Shown piece after piece: positions 7,461 to 15,672 of a stretch of 60,174 nt of DNA. A program made the position numbers and the translations under genes. Position 1 is the first letter of the stretch; every line of letters starts with the position of its first letter. Origin of the DNA: Actinomycetota bacterium (GTDB lineage Bacteria; Actinomycetota; Acidimicrobiia; Acidimicrobiales; Ilumatobacteraceae); assembly GCA_016871395.1 (NCBI GenBank), contig VFYV01000011.1, positions 1 to 60,174 on the forward strand. Reading direction: 5' to 3'. The notes beneath the pieces were generated by a model, which saw only the letters and a list, made by a program, of their open reading frames with translations, was not told the DNA's origin and searched no databases.

Positions 7461-10400
7461 GTGGAGAACGAGTTGGAGCCTCCCTTGTCCGACGACGACC
7501 GCGAGGATGCCGTCGCCTCCGCACCTGCCGCCCCCGGCGTGGTGGCAGCGCTCGTCGTCCACGCACCTTCGGAGGCCCTCGGGGAATGCCTCGACTCCCT
7601 GAAGGCCCAGGTTTACCCCAATCTCCAGACTCTGGTGCTGGTGACCGGCTCGGCGCCAGAGGATCTGGCCCTTGTCAACGGCCTGGTCGAGGCCCGCTCG
7701 ATGGCGGTCCACGTGCGCCACGTCGGCTCGAACCCTGGCTTCGGGGCGACGGCCAACTCGGTGGCTCGGCTGGTTCAAGGCGACGGTGGTCTCTTTCTGT
7801 TCCTGCACGACGATGTGGCGCTCGAACCCGACGCGGTGCGCTTGATGGTGGAGGAGCTGTACCGCTCCAATGCGGGTCTCGTGGGCCCGAAGTTCGTCGA
7901 GTGGGACGACGTTCGTCGGTTGCAAATGGTCGGGTTCGACGCCGATCGCTTCGGCGAACTCGACAGTGCGGTCGAAGAACACGAGATCGACCAGGAGCAA
8001 CACGACGCGGTCCGTGACGTGTTCGTCCTGCCGAGTGCCTGCCTGCTCGTTCGAGCGGATCTCTTCCGCGAGATGGGTGGTTTCGAGGAGTCGATCGAGT
8101 TCCACGGTGAAGATCTCGATTTCTGCTGGCGCGCGCATCTGATGGGAGCACGCGTGGTGGTGGCTCCGGCGGCACGGGTACGACATCGAGGGGGACTGCG
8201 CGACCGACGCGACGACTTGTCGCACGTGGCGATGGACGCGCGTCACCGGTTGTCGACCGTCGCGTCCCTCACCGGGGCCGCTCGATCATTGGTCGTCATC
8301 CCCACTTTGATCGTGGTCACTCTGGTCGAGGCGATCGTTTCTCTTGTGACTGGCCACGTGCGACGGGCATCCACCGAGGTTCGTGCTCTGGTGGCGGTCC
8401 CGCGCGACATCGTGTCCATTCTGCGACGTCGTCGTCGTGTCGCGCTGCTGCGTCGCATTCCCGACCGTGAGATCGCCGATTTGCAGGTGCGGGGAAGCGT
8501 GCGCTGGCGACGGGTCGTGCGCGGTCGGCGACGGTCGAGTGGTTTCGCCGTCGGTCGTGGTGCGTCGGACAATTCAGGGTCGCGTGAGCCGATCGCCGTC
8601 GTGGCGTGGTTCGTTCTGTGGGCCGCGTTGCTCGTCGGCTCGCGCGATTTGATCGGCGGAGGTGTTGCGTCGATCGCCGACATGCTGCCGTGGTCCGACT
8701 CGCCTCGTGATCTCGCTCACTCGTACATGTCCGGCTGGTGGGACAAGGACCTCGGGGCCACGACAGCGCAACCGACCGGAAACATTCTGCTGGCTCTGGG
8801 CGGTGCACTCACGTTGGGCCATCCGGCCTTGGCCCAGACGATGGTGATCATCGGACTCGTGGCGGCGGGATGGCTGGGTGCCTGGCGTTTGTGTGCCGTG
8901 GCATCGGTGCCGCGGGCCCGTCTCATCGGCACCATCGCGTACGCGGCCGTTCCGCTTCCGTACGCCGCGGTGGCCGCGGGGCGTCTGCAAGCGTTGATCG
9001 CCTACGCCGTCCTGCCGTGGGCTTTGCACCTGATGCGGTTGTTCGGTGGTCTCGGTCTGCCGCGAGGTGCGGAGGAGTCGAGTCGGGCGGTGGGTGACGT
9101 CGTCGAACACCCTGACACCGCGACGAGAGTGCGCGTCGTCTCGTCTCTCGCTCTGCTTCTGAGTGTCACGGCGGCGTTCGCGCCCTCGGTGATGTTGATC
9201 GTCTTGGTGTGCGCGATTCTCTGGATCCTGGCGACACTGATGGCGGGTGGATCGTCGCGTGCGGCGGGTCTCGGGATCGCGTCGGTGTCGGTGTCCATGG
9301 TCGCCGCGGTCGTGGTCAACCTGCCGTGGATGACTCGCTACTTGGCCTCGGACGGCTGGCAGGCTTTCATCGGGTCGCGCACCGGATCCGATCTCGGGGT
9401 CTGGCAAGTCCTGCGCTTCGGTATCGGCCCGTCCGCCCTCGGCGGTTTGATCATCCTCCTCTTCGTTCCGGCGCTGGTGGCCCCCTTCGTGTCGAGGGGT
9501 TGGCGCTTCGTGTGGGCGGTGCGGGCGGCCGTGTTGATCGCCGGCTCGACGTTGTTGGCCGTTCTCGGACAGCGTGATTCGTTCCCCGTCGATCTACCCG
9601 AGCCCGGCGTGCTGCTGGCCCCGGCCGCGGTCGGTGTGGCCCTCGGGGTGTCGATGGTGTGGGTGGTTTTCGGGGCCGACGTTCGAGGAGCACGATTCGG
9701 TCTTCGTCAACCGGTGGCACTCGTCTCGTTGGCGTGTATCCCCGTCGGCCTCGTTCCGGTGTTGGCGGTGGCCGGCGATGGTCGATGGCAACAACCTGAG
9801 GCCACCTTCTCCGGGCAAATGACCGAGTTGTTGGCCACCGATGAACGGGGTGGATTCAGGGTCCTCATCATCGGCGATGAACGGCTGGTTCCTGGTGGAT
9901 CACACGAACTCGGCGTGGGTCTGCGTTACTCGGTCGTCGAATCTGGCCGACTCGGTGCCGACGATCTGTGGACCCCGACCCCCGACGACGTCGATCGTTA
10001 TCTCGAACCGCTGATCGAGGCGGTGGCGTCAGGAGCGACCGACCGTGTCGGGCGCTTGATGGCACCCCTCGGGGTGCGTTACGTCGTGATCCCCGTGGTG
10101 GATCGCGTCGTTTCGACCTCGCGTGATCCGCTCCCCGTTCCGGACGGCTTGGTGGATTCCTTCGGTGCTCAACTCGATTTCCGACGTAAGTTCTCTCCGG
10201 CCAGCATGATCGTCTTCGAAAATCAGCAAGCGATCCCCTCGGTGTCGATCCTGACCGCGGCGGGGTCCGAAGCCGCCTCATCGGGTGGCAATGAAGCCTT
10301 GGCGGTCGTCGACATGTCGGGAGCCAAACCGGTGTCATCACTGGCGCGGCCATGGAAATCCGTGTCCGAATCGGTTCCGTCGGGAACCCTCCATCTCGGT

Positions 10401-10688
10401 GTCCCGCTGGACGAAAGGTGGTCGGCCGTCCTCGACGGTCGAGCGATCGACCTCGGCGCCTCGTTCGGTTCGGTGATGTCGGCGACTGTCGACGAACCCG
10501 GAGTCCTCGAACTGTCCCACCACCGTCCCTTCTCGAGAATCCTGTGGGTGCTCGCCCAGTCGATGCTGTGGGTGATCCTCGTGTTGGGCTGGCGTCAGCC
10601 GAAGAACCTGCGACGGCGACGATCGTCTCGAACCCCGGCCGTGGTCGTGGACGACTCGCCGATCATCGCGATGGAGACTCGCCCGTGA
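7461..10688 (+). CDS. Large GT2 glycosyltransferase fused to a polytopic membrane domain
   Basis: At 1075 residues this is the longest gene here. Residues about 27-250 form a GT-A family 2 domain: a nucleotide-binding start (VVAALVVHAPSEALGECLDSL), the DxD-like metal site LFLHDDVALEPDA near residue 115, and the acceptor-side FHGEDLDFCWRAHLMGA near residue 215. From about residue 270 come many hydrophobic helices, then a soluble part (about 780-1020) and a last helix near 1035-1050. GTG 7461 is about 10 nt after a TAGCCT -10-like box at 7445. The stop overlaps the next gene by 4 bases (GTGA). Similar two-part proteins build actinobacterial cell-envelope glycans. Donor and acceptor cannot be told from sequence. 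Confidence 0.82.
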   Translation: MENELEPPLSDDDREDAVASAPAAPGVVAALVVHAPSEALGECLDSLKAQVYPNLQTLVLVTGSAPEDLALVNGLVEARSMAVHVRHVGSNPGFGATANSVARLVQGDGGLFLFLHDDVALEPDAVRLMVEELYRSNAGLVGPKFVEWDDVRRLQMVGFDADRFGELDSAVEEHEIDQEQHDAVRDVFVLPSACLLVRADLFREMGGFEESIEFHGEDLDFCWRAHLMGARVVVAPAARVRHRGGLRDRRDDLSHVAMDARHRLSTVASLTGAARSLVVIPTLIVVTLVEAIVSLVTGHVRRASTEVRALVAVPRDIVSILRRRRRVALLRRIPDREIADLQVRGSVRWRRVVRGRRRSSGFAVGRGASDNSGSREPIAVVAWFVLWAALLVGSRDLIGGGVASIADMLPWSDSPRDLAHSYMSGWWDKDLGATTAQPTGNILLALGGALTLGHPALAQTMVIIGLVAAGWLGAWRLCAVASVPRARLIGTIAYAAVPLPYAAVAAGRLQALIAYAVLPWALHLMRLFGGLGLPRGAEESSRAVGDVVEHPDTATRVRVVSSLALLLSVTAAFAPSVMLIVLVCAILWILATLMAGGSSRAAGLGIASVSVSMVAAVVVNLPWMTRYLASDGWQAFIGSRTGSDLGVWQVLRFGIGPSALGGLIILLFVPALVAPFVSRGWRFVWAVRAAVLIAGSTLLAVLGQRDSFPVDLPEPGVLLAPAAVGVALGVSMVWVVFGADVRGARFGLRQPVALVSLACIPVGLVPVLAVAGDGRWQQPEATFSGQMTELLATDERGGFRVLIIGDERLVPGGSHELGVGLRYSVVESGRLGADDLWTPTPDDVDRYLEPLIEAVASGATDRVGRLMAPLGVRYVVIPVVDRVVSTSRDPLPVPDGLVDSFGAQLDFRRKFSPASMIVFENQQAIPSVSILTAAGSEAASSGGNEALAVVDMSGAKPVSSLARPWKSVSESVPSGTLHLGVPLDERWSAVLDGRAIDLGASFGSVMSATVDEPGVLELSHHRPFSRILWVLAQSMLWVILVLGWRQPKNLRRRRSSRTPAVVVDDSPIIAMETRP

Positions 10689-12127
10689 GCCTGCGTCGCG
10701 TCACTCCTGTCGTGCTCGTCGCGATGGTGACAGGGACGATCGTCTATGCCGACGACGGCACGCGATCCGACGTCGCGCCGATCTTCTCCGTCTCGGGTTC
10801 GGCGGGCACCCCCGTCATTCCCGGTGACGATTCGTCGATCACCACATCGTGGTTCTGTGGTGGCACGTCGGCGGCCGGTGACAGTGGCGGTGGGCTCTAC
10901 TCCGGCGAGATCGTTCTTTCGAACCCCACCGAAGTCGGGGTGCGAGGGACCGTGACCGCCCTGACCACCGACGGGGAGCCCATCGAATCGCCCGTGGTCG
11001 TCGATCCGCGCGGTCTGACCATCATCGACGTACGTTCGCTCGTGAACTCGGCGTATGCATCGACGGTCGTCGAATTGGACTCCTCGTCTGTGGCGGTCGA
11101 GCAAAGAGCCATTCACCCTGCCGGCACGGCGGTGGCGCCATGCGCCAACGCGGCGTCTGACACGTGGCATTTCGCCGACGGTTTCACCTTCGACGGATCC
11201 GACTTCCGATTGATCCTCACCAACCCGTACCTGTCGGCCGCCGTCGTCAACGTGTCGGTGGCCACCGAGGGTGGTCCCCGCACACCGTCGAATCTTCAGG
11301 GCTACGTGATTCCCGCCCGCTCGATTCGGGTGGTGAATGTCGCTGAGGCCGGTTTCCGCGACGAAAAGGTGTTGGCGGTGTCGGTGGTGGCGGAGTCCGG
11401 TCGTTTCGTGGCGGCCAAAGATCAGCACTACCTCGGTGGAGGACGATTGGGACACATCAATGCGCTCGGCTCCCCGGCGACGTCCAGTCAGTGGTGGTTC
11501 GCCGATGGTGAGAAGGGCTCTGGAATCTCGGAGCGGTATTCGATTTACAACCCGACCGACGAGGTCGCCCAGGCCTCGGTGTTGATTCTGGGATTGGGTC
11601 AAGTCGAATCTATGTTGCCCCCGGCCTCGCTGTCGGTCCCGGCCCACGAAGTGGTCACCGTCGACACGGCAACCATCCAGGGCCTGCCTGCCGGTGCTCA
11701 CGCCATGCTGATCTCGAGCGAAACCGGATCGGACCTGGTGGTCGAGCGCGTGATCACGCGTCCCGCCGCCGATTACGTCGCAACCACCGCCGTGCTGGGA
11801 GTGATGGAGGGGTACACCTCGCAGCGATGGCGTGTACCGACGAGCACCTCCATCGCCATCGAGGATGCTCTGATCGTGTTGAACACCTCGGGTGAATCCG
11901 GAACCTTCACCGTTTATTCGGTGGGACCGGGAGGCGAGGAGCCGGTTCCCAATTTGACCGAGATCGATCTCGGTCCGAACTCCGTCGTCTCGGTCGACTT
12001 GGTCGATCCGCTCGCCCTCGGTCGACCACTGGTGCTCGCGGGCGATCGTGCGATGGTCGTCGAACGTCGTCTCGAGCGAAACACCTCCTTGCGCGGACGA
12101 AGTGGCTCGTTGGCGTTCCCGGAGTGA
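10685..12127 (+). CDS. Exported DUF5719-like protein, partner of the GT2 protein
   Basis: The start at GTG 10685 overlaps the upstream stop (GTGA) and gives 480 residues with an N-terminal signal or anchor segment (RRVTPVVLVAMVTGTIVYA). The rest is beta-rich with repeated blocks that each contain a W-x-F/x-A-D-G element (WHFADGFTFDG, WWFADGEKGSG) and N-P-x-x-x/Y-N-P-T turns, suggesting tandem immunoglobulin- or beta-sandwich-like repeats. Actinobacterial proteins annotated DUF5719 sit directly after a large GT2 membrane protein and have this build; the assignment is from memory of that context and is not proven. A role outside the membrane in helping the GT2 protein or binding its product is inference. 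Confidence 0.65.
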   Translation: MSLRRVTPVVLVAMVTGTIVYADDGTRSDVAPIFSVSGSAGTPVIPGDDSSITTSWFCGGTSAAGDSGGGLYSGEIVLSNPTEVGVRGTVTALTTDGEPIESPVVVDPRGLTIIDVRSLVNSAYASTVVELDSSSVAVEQRAIHPAGTAVAPCANAASDTWHFADGFTFDGSDFRLILTNPYLSAAVVNVSVATEGGPRTPSNLQGYVIPARSIRVVNVAEAGFRDEKVLAVSVVAESGRFVAAKDQHYLGGGRLGHINALGSPATSSQWWFADGEKGSGISERYSIYNPTDEVAQASVLILGLGQVESMLPPASLSVPAHEVVTVDTATIQGLPAGAHAMLISSETGSDLVVERVITRPAADYVATTAVLGVMEGYTSQRWRVPTSTSIAIEDALIVLNTSGESGTFTVYSVGPGGEEPVPNLTEIDLGPNSVVSVDLVDPLALGRPLVLAGDRAMVVERRLERNTSLRGRSGSLAFPE

Positions 12128-12582
12128 CCGACGTGCAGTTCCTCATCGCTGCTTCCATCGCCCTCGTGGTGTCCTCGGTGGCTCTACTCGTGCGTCGTTC
12201 TCGTCGAGTCGACGCCCCGACCCAGAAGACCTGGAATGTGCCGACGCAAATCGACCCCAGCGATCTGCTTTCCGGGAGTGCCGAATGGTCGATCGCCGTC
12301 TTCACCTCGGGGATTTGTCATGTGTGTGCCGACGTGGTCGCCAAGGCCGAAGCGTTGCGCAGTCACAAGGTGTCGGTTCATGAAATCGAATACGAGACGG
12401 ATCGAGCCGTGCACGAGAAGTATCGCATCGACGCGGTACCGACCTTGGTGGTCTGCGACCACCAGGGGGTGGTGCGATACTCGGTTCTCGGACCAGTGAC
12501 CGCCACCGATCTGTGGGCCGCCGTGGCGCGCGTTCGAGATCCCGCTTCAGCGGGCGACTCGGAGCAGTGCCGAAAAATCTGA
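12124..12582 (+). CDS. Membrane-anchored thioredoxin-fold protein with CHVC motif
   Basis: The 152-residue product starts at GTG 12124, overlapping the previous stop by 4 bases (GTGA). Residues 5-22 are a hydrophobic anchor (QFLIAASIALVVSSVALLV), followed by basic residues. The thioredoxin-like part has WSIAVFTSGICHVCADV with a C-x-x-C pair near residues 65-68, and the cis-Pro region AVPTLVVCDHQG near residue 104. If the anchor is N-in the domain would lie outside the membrane, but the run of Arg just after the anchor argues for a cytoplasmic domain. Operon position after an exported protein suggests a link to envelope redox state, which is inference. Confidence 0.75.
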   Translation: MTDVQFLIAASIALVVSSVALLVRRSRRVDAPTQKTWNVPTQIDPSDLLSGSAEWSIAVFTSGICHVCADVVAKAEALRSHKVSVHEIEYETDRAVHEKYRIDAVPTLVVCDHQGVVRYSVLGPVTATDLWAAVARVRDPASAGDSEQCRKI

Positions 12583-14550
12583 TCAGTCGGCGGCGTGGAC
12601 GGGCGCGCTCGAGGCATCGCCCAAGCCCTGTTGAACCAACGCGGCAACCTCGGAACCGTCGATCGTCTCTTTGTCCAGCAATGCCGTGGCCACCAGATCG
12701 AGACCCCGACGGTGCGCTTTCAGCAGATCCCCGGCCCGCTTTTCCTGGGTGGTGAGGATCTCGTTGATCTCTTCGTCCATCATGCGCGCGGTGTCGTCGC
12801 TGTACTCGCGTCCACCGGTCATCAGATCCTCGCCGAGGAAAACCTGCTGATTGTTGTGCCACGCCATCGGACCGACCTTGTCGCTCATGCCCCATTCGCG
12901 CACCATGCGGCGCGCCAAACCGGTGACGACCTCGAGGTCGTTGGCGGCACCAGTGGTCTGTTGCTGGAAGACCAGTTGCTCGGCAACTCGACCACCGAGC
13001 GCCATGCAAATGCGATCGAGGATGTAGTCCTTGGAGAAACTGTGCCGCTCCTCGGGGAGCGTCTGAGTGACGCCGAGAGCCATCCCGCGCGGGAGGATGG
13101 TCACCTTGTGGAGCGCATCGCCGTTCGGCAACACCGCCGCCAACACCGCGTGTCCTCCTTCGTGGTAGGCGGTCACGCGCTTTTCCTCCGCTGACAACAC
13201 CAGCGAATCGCGTCGTGCACCCATCATGATGCGATCGCGGGCCGACTCGAAGTCGATTCCTTCGATTTCGGCGCTGCCACGGCGCACCGCGAAGAGGGCG
13301 GCTTCGTTGACGAGGTTGGCCAAGTCGGCGCCGCTCATTCCGGGGGTGCCTTTGGCCATCACCTCGAGGTCGGCATCGGGTCCCATGCGCTTGTCGCGGC
13401 TGTGTACTTTGAGGATCGCCAAGCGTTCCTCGAACTCCGGAAGCGGCACGACGATCTGGCGATCGAAACGACCCGGACGGAGCAGGGCGGGGTCGAGGAT
13501 GTCGGGACGGTTCGTGGCGGCGAGGATCACGATCCCCTCCGAGGTTTCGAATCCGTCCATCTCGGCCAGCATCTGGTTGAGGGTCTGCTCGCGCTCATCG
13601 TGACCTCCACCGAGGCCGGCACCGCGCTTGCGACCGATCGAATCGATCTCGTCGATGAAGATGATGGCGCGGCCCATCTTGCGAGCCTGCTGGAACAGAT
13701 CACGCACACGACTGGCGCCCACGCCGACGAACATCTCCATGAAATCCGATCCGGTGACCGACAAGAAGCCCACACCGGCCTCGCCGGCCACCGCCCGCGC
13801 GAACAAGGTCTTGCCGGTGCCCGGGGGCCCGACCAACAGCAGTCCCTTGGGGACGCGAGCACCGATTTCCTTGAATCGCTCGGGCATTCGCAAGAAATCG
13901 ACCACTTCTTTGATCTCGGTCTTGACACCGTCGTAGCCGGCGACGTCGGCGAAGGTTGTCGAGGGCCGATCCGCGTTGTAGGCCTTGGCCCGACTACGAC
14001 CGATCGACATCACGTTGCCCATCTGTCCGGACGCGCGCCGATTCATCCAGACGAGGAATCCCATGATGAGTAGGAACGGCAACAAAAGTGGGATGAGGCT
14101 GACGAACCAGTTGGACTGCGGAGTGGTCGGGACGAAGTCGACGCCCTTGACGCGTAACAACTCGCGATCGTTCTCATTGGGGAAGCCGGGAGGGGCGGTG
14201 GTGGAAAACTCCGAACCATCGGTGAACGACCCGGTGATACCCAGCGTGGTGTTGTTCAACTTGACCTCGTCCACCATGCCGGCGTTGACCTGCGTGATGA
14301 ATTCCTCGAAGCCGATCTTTTCGCGGTCGGGTCCGGGAAGCAACTGCGGTCCGAAAATGAGAAGAAGGATGATCCCCAGCAGGACCCAGGGCGACCACTT
14401 GGGCATGGTGGGTCGACCGGTCCGGCCATCGGGGGAGTGATCGGACTTGTTGGAGCCCGACCTGTGTGCCGTGGGCGCCGGGCGACGGGTGCGACGCGGT
14501 GCCTCGGGCGACGGGGGAGGAGGGGGAGGAGGGGGAGTCGACTCGCTCAT
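12583..14550 (-). CDS. ftsH: ATP-dependent membrane zinc protease FtsH
   Basis: This 655-residue AAA protease degrades membrane and short-lived cytosolic proteins. The order is: a Pro-rich N-terminus with eight consecutive prolines (residues 6-13), TM1 near 50-68, an extracytoplasmic FtsH_ext segment, TM2 near 145-165, the AAA domain with Walker [14 protein letters not shown] near 240, Walker [12 protein letters not shown] near 300, and the second region of homology [13 protein letters not shown]. The peptidase domain has the zinc site [12 protein letters not shown] near 462 (HEGGH where HEAGH is commonest). The length fits. A TAGCAT box 6 bases before the ATG suggests a leaderless mRNA. It faces the thioredoxin-fold gene tail to tail without spacing. 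Confidence 0.96.
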   Translation of the reverse strand: MSESTPPPPPPPPSPEAPRRTRRPAPTAHRSGSNKSDHSPDGRTGRPTMPKWSPWVLLGIILLLIFGPQLLPGPDREKIGFEEFITQVNAGMVDEVKLNNTTLGITGSFTDGSEFSTTAPPGFPNENDRELLRVKGVDFVPTTPQSNWFVSLIPLLLPFLLIMGFLVWMNRRASGQMGNVMSIGRSRAKAYNADRPSTTFADVAGYDGVKTEIKEVVDFLRMPERFKEIGARVPKGLLLVGPPGTGKTLFARAVAGEAGVGFLSVTGSDFMEMFVGVGASRVRDLFQQARKMGRAIIFIDEIDSIGRKRGAGLGGGHDEREQTLNQMLAEMDGFETSEGIVILAATNRPDILDPALLRPGRFDRQIVVPLPEFEERLAILKVHSRDKRMGPDADLEVMAKGTPGMSGADLANLVNEAALFAVRRGSAEIEGIDFESARDRIMMGARRDSLVLSAEEKRVTAYHEGGHAVLAAVLPNGDALHKVTILPRGMALGVTQTLPEERHSFSKDYILDRICMALGGRVAEQLVFQQQTTGAANDLEVVTGLARRMVREWGMSDKVGPMAWHNNQQVFLGEDLMTGGREYSDDTARMMDEEINEILTTQEKRAGDLLKAHRRGLDLVATALLDKETIDGSEVAALVQQGLGDASSAPVHAAD

Positions 14551-14562
14551 GGCCTCATGCTA
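14551..14562 (-). promoter_or_regulatory. ftsH leaderless promoter (-10 box)
   Basis: On the minus strand TAGCAT (14562-14557) is followed by exactly six bases (GAGGCC) and the ftsH ATG (14550-14548). With the normal 6-7 base distance from -10 to the transcription start, the mRNA would begin at the start codon. No Shine-Dalgarno site lies at the proper distance. No convincing -35 was found. Confidence 0.45.
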
Positions 14563-14651
14563 CGACCACCCCGGGGCGACAGTGTTGGCGGAGCCCGCCT
14601 CGGACATGTGTCATTCGCTGCCCCATCCACCCCGCTCGCCCCTTCGTCACG

Positions 14652-14664
14652 TACCTTTTGGGCC
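14652..14664 (+). promoter_or_regulatory. Leaderless promoter of the DUF3499 gene (-10 box)
   Basis: TACCTT at 14652-14657 is seven bases before ATG 14665. This is the same geometry as for ftsH on the other side of the 114-base divergent spacer. No clear -35 hexamer was seen. Confidence 0.4.
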
Positions 14665-14892
14665 ATGCGTTCGTGCACGAGAAATGCGTGTCGGGAAGTG
14701 CCGCACGTGACGTTGGTCTTCCACTACCCCTCGTCGACGATTTGGGTCGACCAGCTGTCCGATGAGCGTCAGCCCAACGAGTACGAGTTCTGCGTGACGC
14801 ATTGGCAGCGTTTCCAACCCCCGAGTGGCTGGTCATTGGATGATCGCCGCCGTGCCGAGGTGTTGCCCTTCGTTCATCGTCTCGCCGGCTGA
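14665..14892 (+). CDS. DUF3499-like small zinc-ribbon protein
   Basis: This 75-residue protein starts at ATG 14665. It has two Cys near the N-terminus (SCTRNAC) and a C-x-x-H motif later (EFCVTHWQRF), followed by a W-x-L end region. This is the pattern of the actinobacterial DUF3499 family: C-S/T-R-x-x-C, a strand-rich middle, then C-x-x-H, likely a single zinc site. In mycobacteria the DUF3499 gene (Rv3258c) lies beside manB, and here a phosphomannomutase lies 3.3 kb downstream, which supports the assignment. The function of the family is unknown. Longer upstream frames overlap ftsH and are not needed. Confidence 0.75.
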   Translation: MRSCTRNACREVPHVTLVFHYPSSTIWVDQLSDERQPNEYEFCVTHWQRFQPPSGWSLDDRRRAEVLPFVHRLAG

Positions 14893-14898
14893 GCCGAC

Positions 14899-15615
14899 GT
14901 GAGGCGAACCCGTCGGGAAACGAACTCCACTCGATTCACCCTCGGGGTCGTCGCCGCGTTCTGGCTGGCGGCATACGTGGTCGCCATCCCCATCCAGGGC
15001 ATCATCATCGGGGTCAGCGGCTACGGAGGGGAATCGTCCGACACCTGGCCCACGGGAATCACCGCGCTGTCGGCGCTCTCGCTGTGGGTTTGCCTCATCG
15101 TGACCGCCGTCGTGTTGTCGCGCCGGTTCGGTACGGGACGCTTCGGCGAGGACTTTCGCCTGACGTTCCGGGTCCGCGACCTCATTGGATTACCGATCGG
15201 TGCGGCGTGCCAGGTTCTGGTGATCCCGGCCGTCTATTGGCCGCTCCAACGGGTGTGGTCGGAAACGTTTCGCTCCGAGGAACTTTCCGAGCGAGCCCAG
15301 GATCTCTGGGATCGGGCCGCGGGCACGTGGCTCGTCGTGTTGGTAGTGGTCGTGGCGGTGGGCGCCCCCTTGGTCGAGGAGATCATCTATCGAGGCATGA
15401 TCCAACAGGCGTTGCAGTCGCGTCTCGACGACGTCCTGGCCGTGGTGATTTCGGCTTTGTTCTTCGCGCTGATTCACCTCCAACCGGTGGAGATTCCGGG
15501 TTTGTTCGTGTTTGGACTGGTGTCAGGTGTGTGTTTCATGTGCACCGGTCGATTGGGAATGTCGATCATGGTTCATGTTGCGTTCAACGCGACGGGGCTC
15601 CTGCTCGTTGCCTGA
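14899..15615 (+). CDS. CPBP-family intramembrane glutamic endopeptidase
   Basis: The 238-residue membrane protein has about six hydrophobic helices. The hallmark motifs of CPBP/Abi proteases are visible: PLVEEIIYRGMIQQAL (E-E-x3-R) near residue 157, ALIHLQP (His) near 191, and MVHVAFNATGLL (H-x3-N) near 223. These residues form the glutamate protease site in the Rce1 family. The GTG start at 14899 follows the DUF3499 gene by 6 bases, so the two probably form an operon. Substrates of bacterial members are mostly unknown; processing of membrane peptides or immunity to peptides are the usual suggestions. Confidence 0.87.
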   Translation: MRRTRRETNSTRFTLGVVAAFWLAAYVVAIPIQGIIIGVSGYGGESSDTWPTGITALSALSLWVCLIVTAVVLSRRFGTGRFGEDFRLTFRVRDLIGLPIGAACQVLVIPAVYWPLQRVWSETFRSEELSERAQDLWDRAAGTWLVVLVVVVAVGAPLVEEIIYRGMIQQALQSRLDDVLAVVISALFFALIHLQPVEIPGLFVFGLVSGVCFMCTGRLGMSIMVHVAFNATGLLLVA

Positions 15616-15672
15616 GCCCTTTGGCGAGCTCGTACGAGGATTCCGGCCCCGTCATGGCAAGATTGTCTCCAT

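Noticed and set aside
13155-13175. FtsH HEGGH motif as a sign of inactivity
   Set aside because: Both His and the Glu of HExxH are kept; Ala to Gly between them does not remove a ligand.
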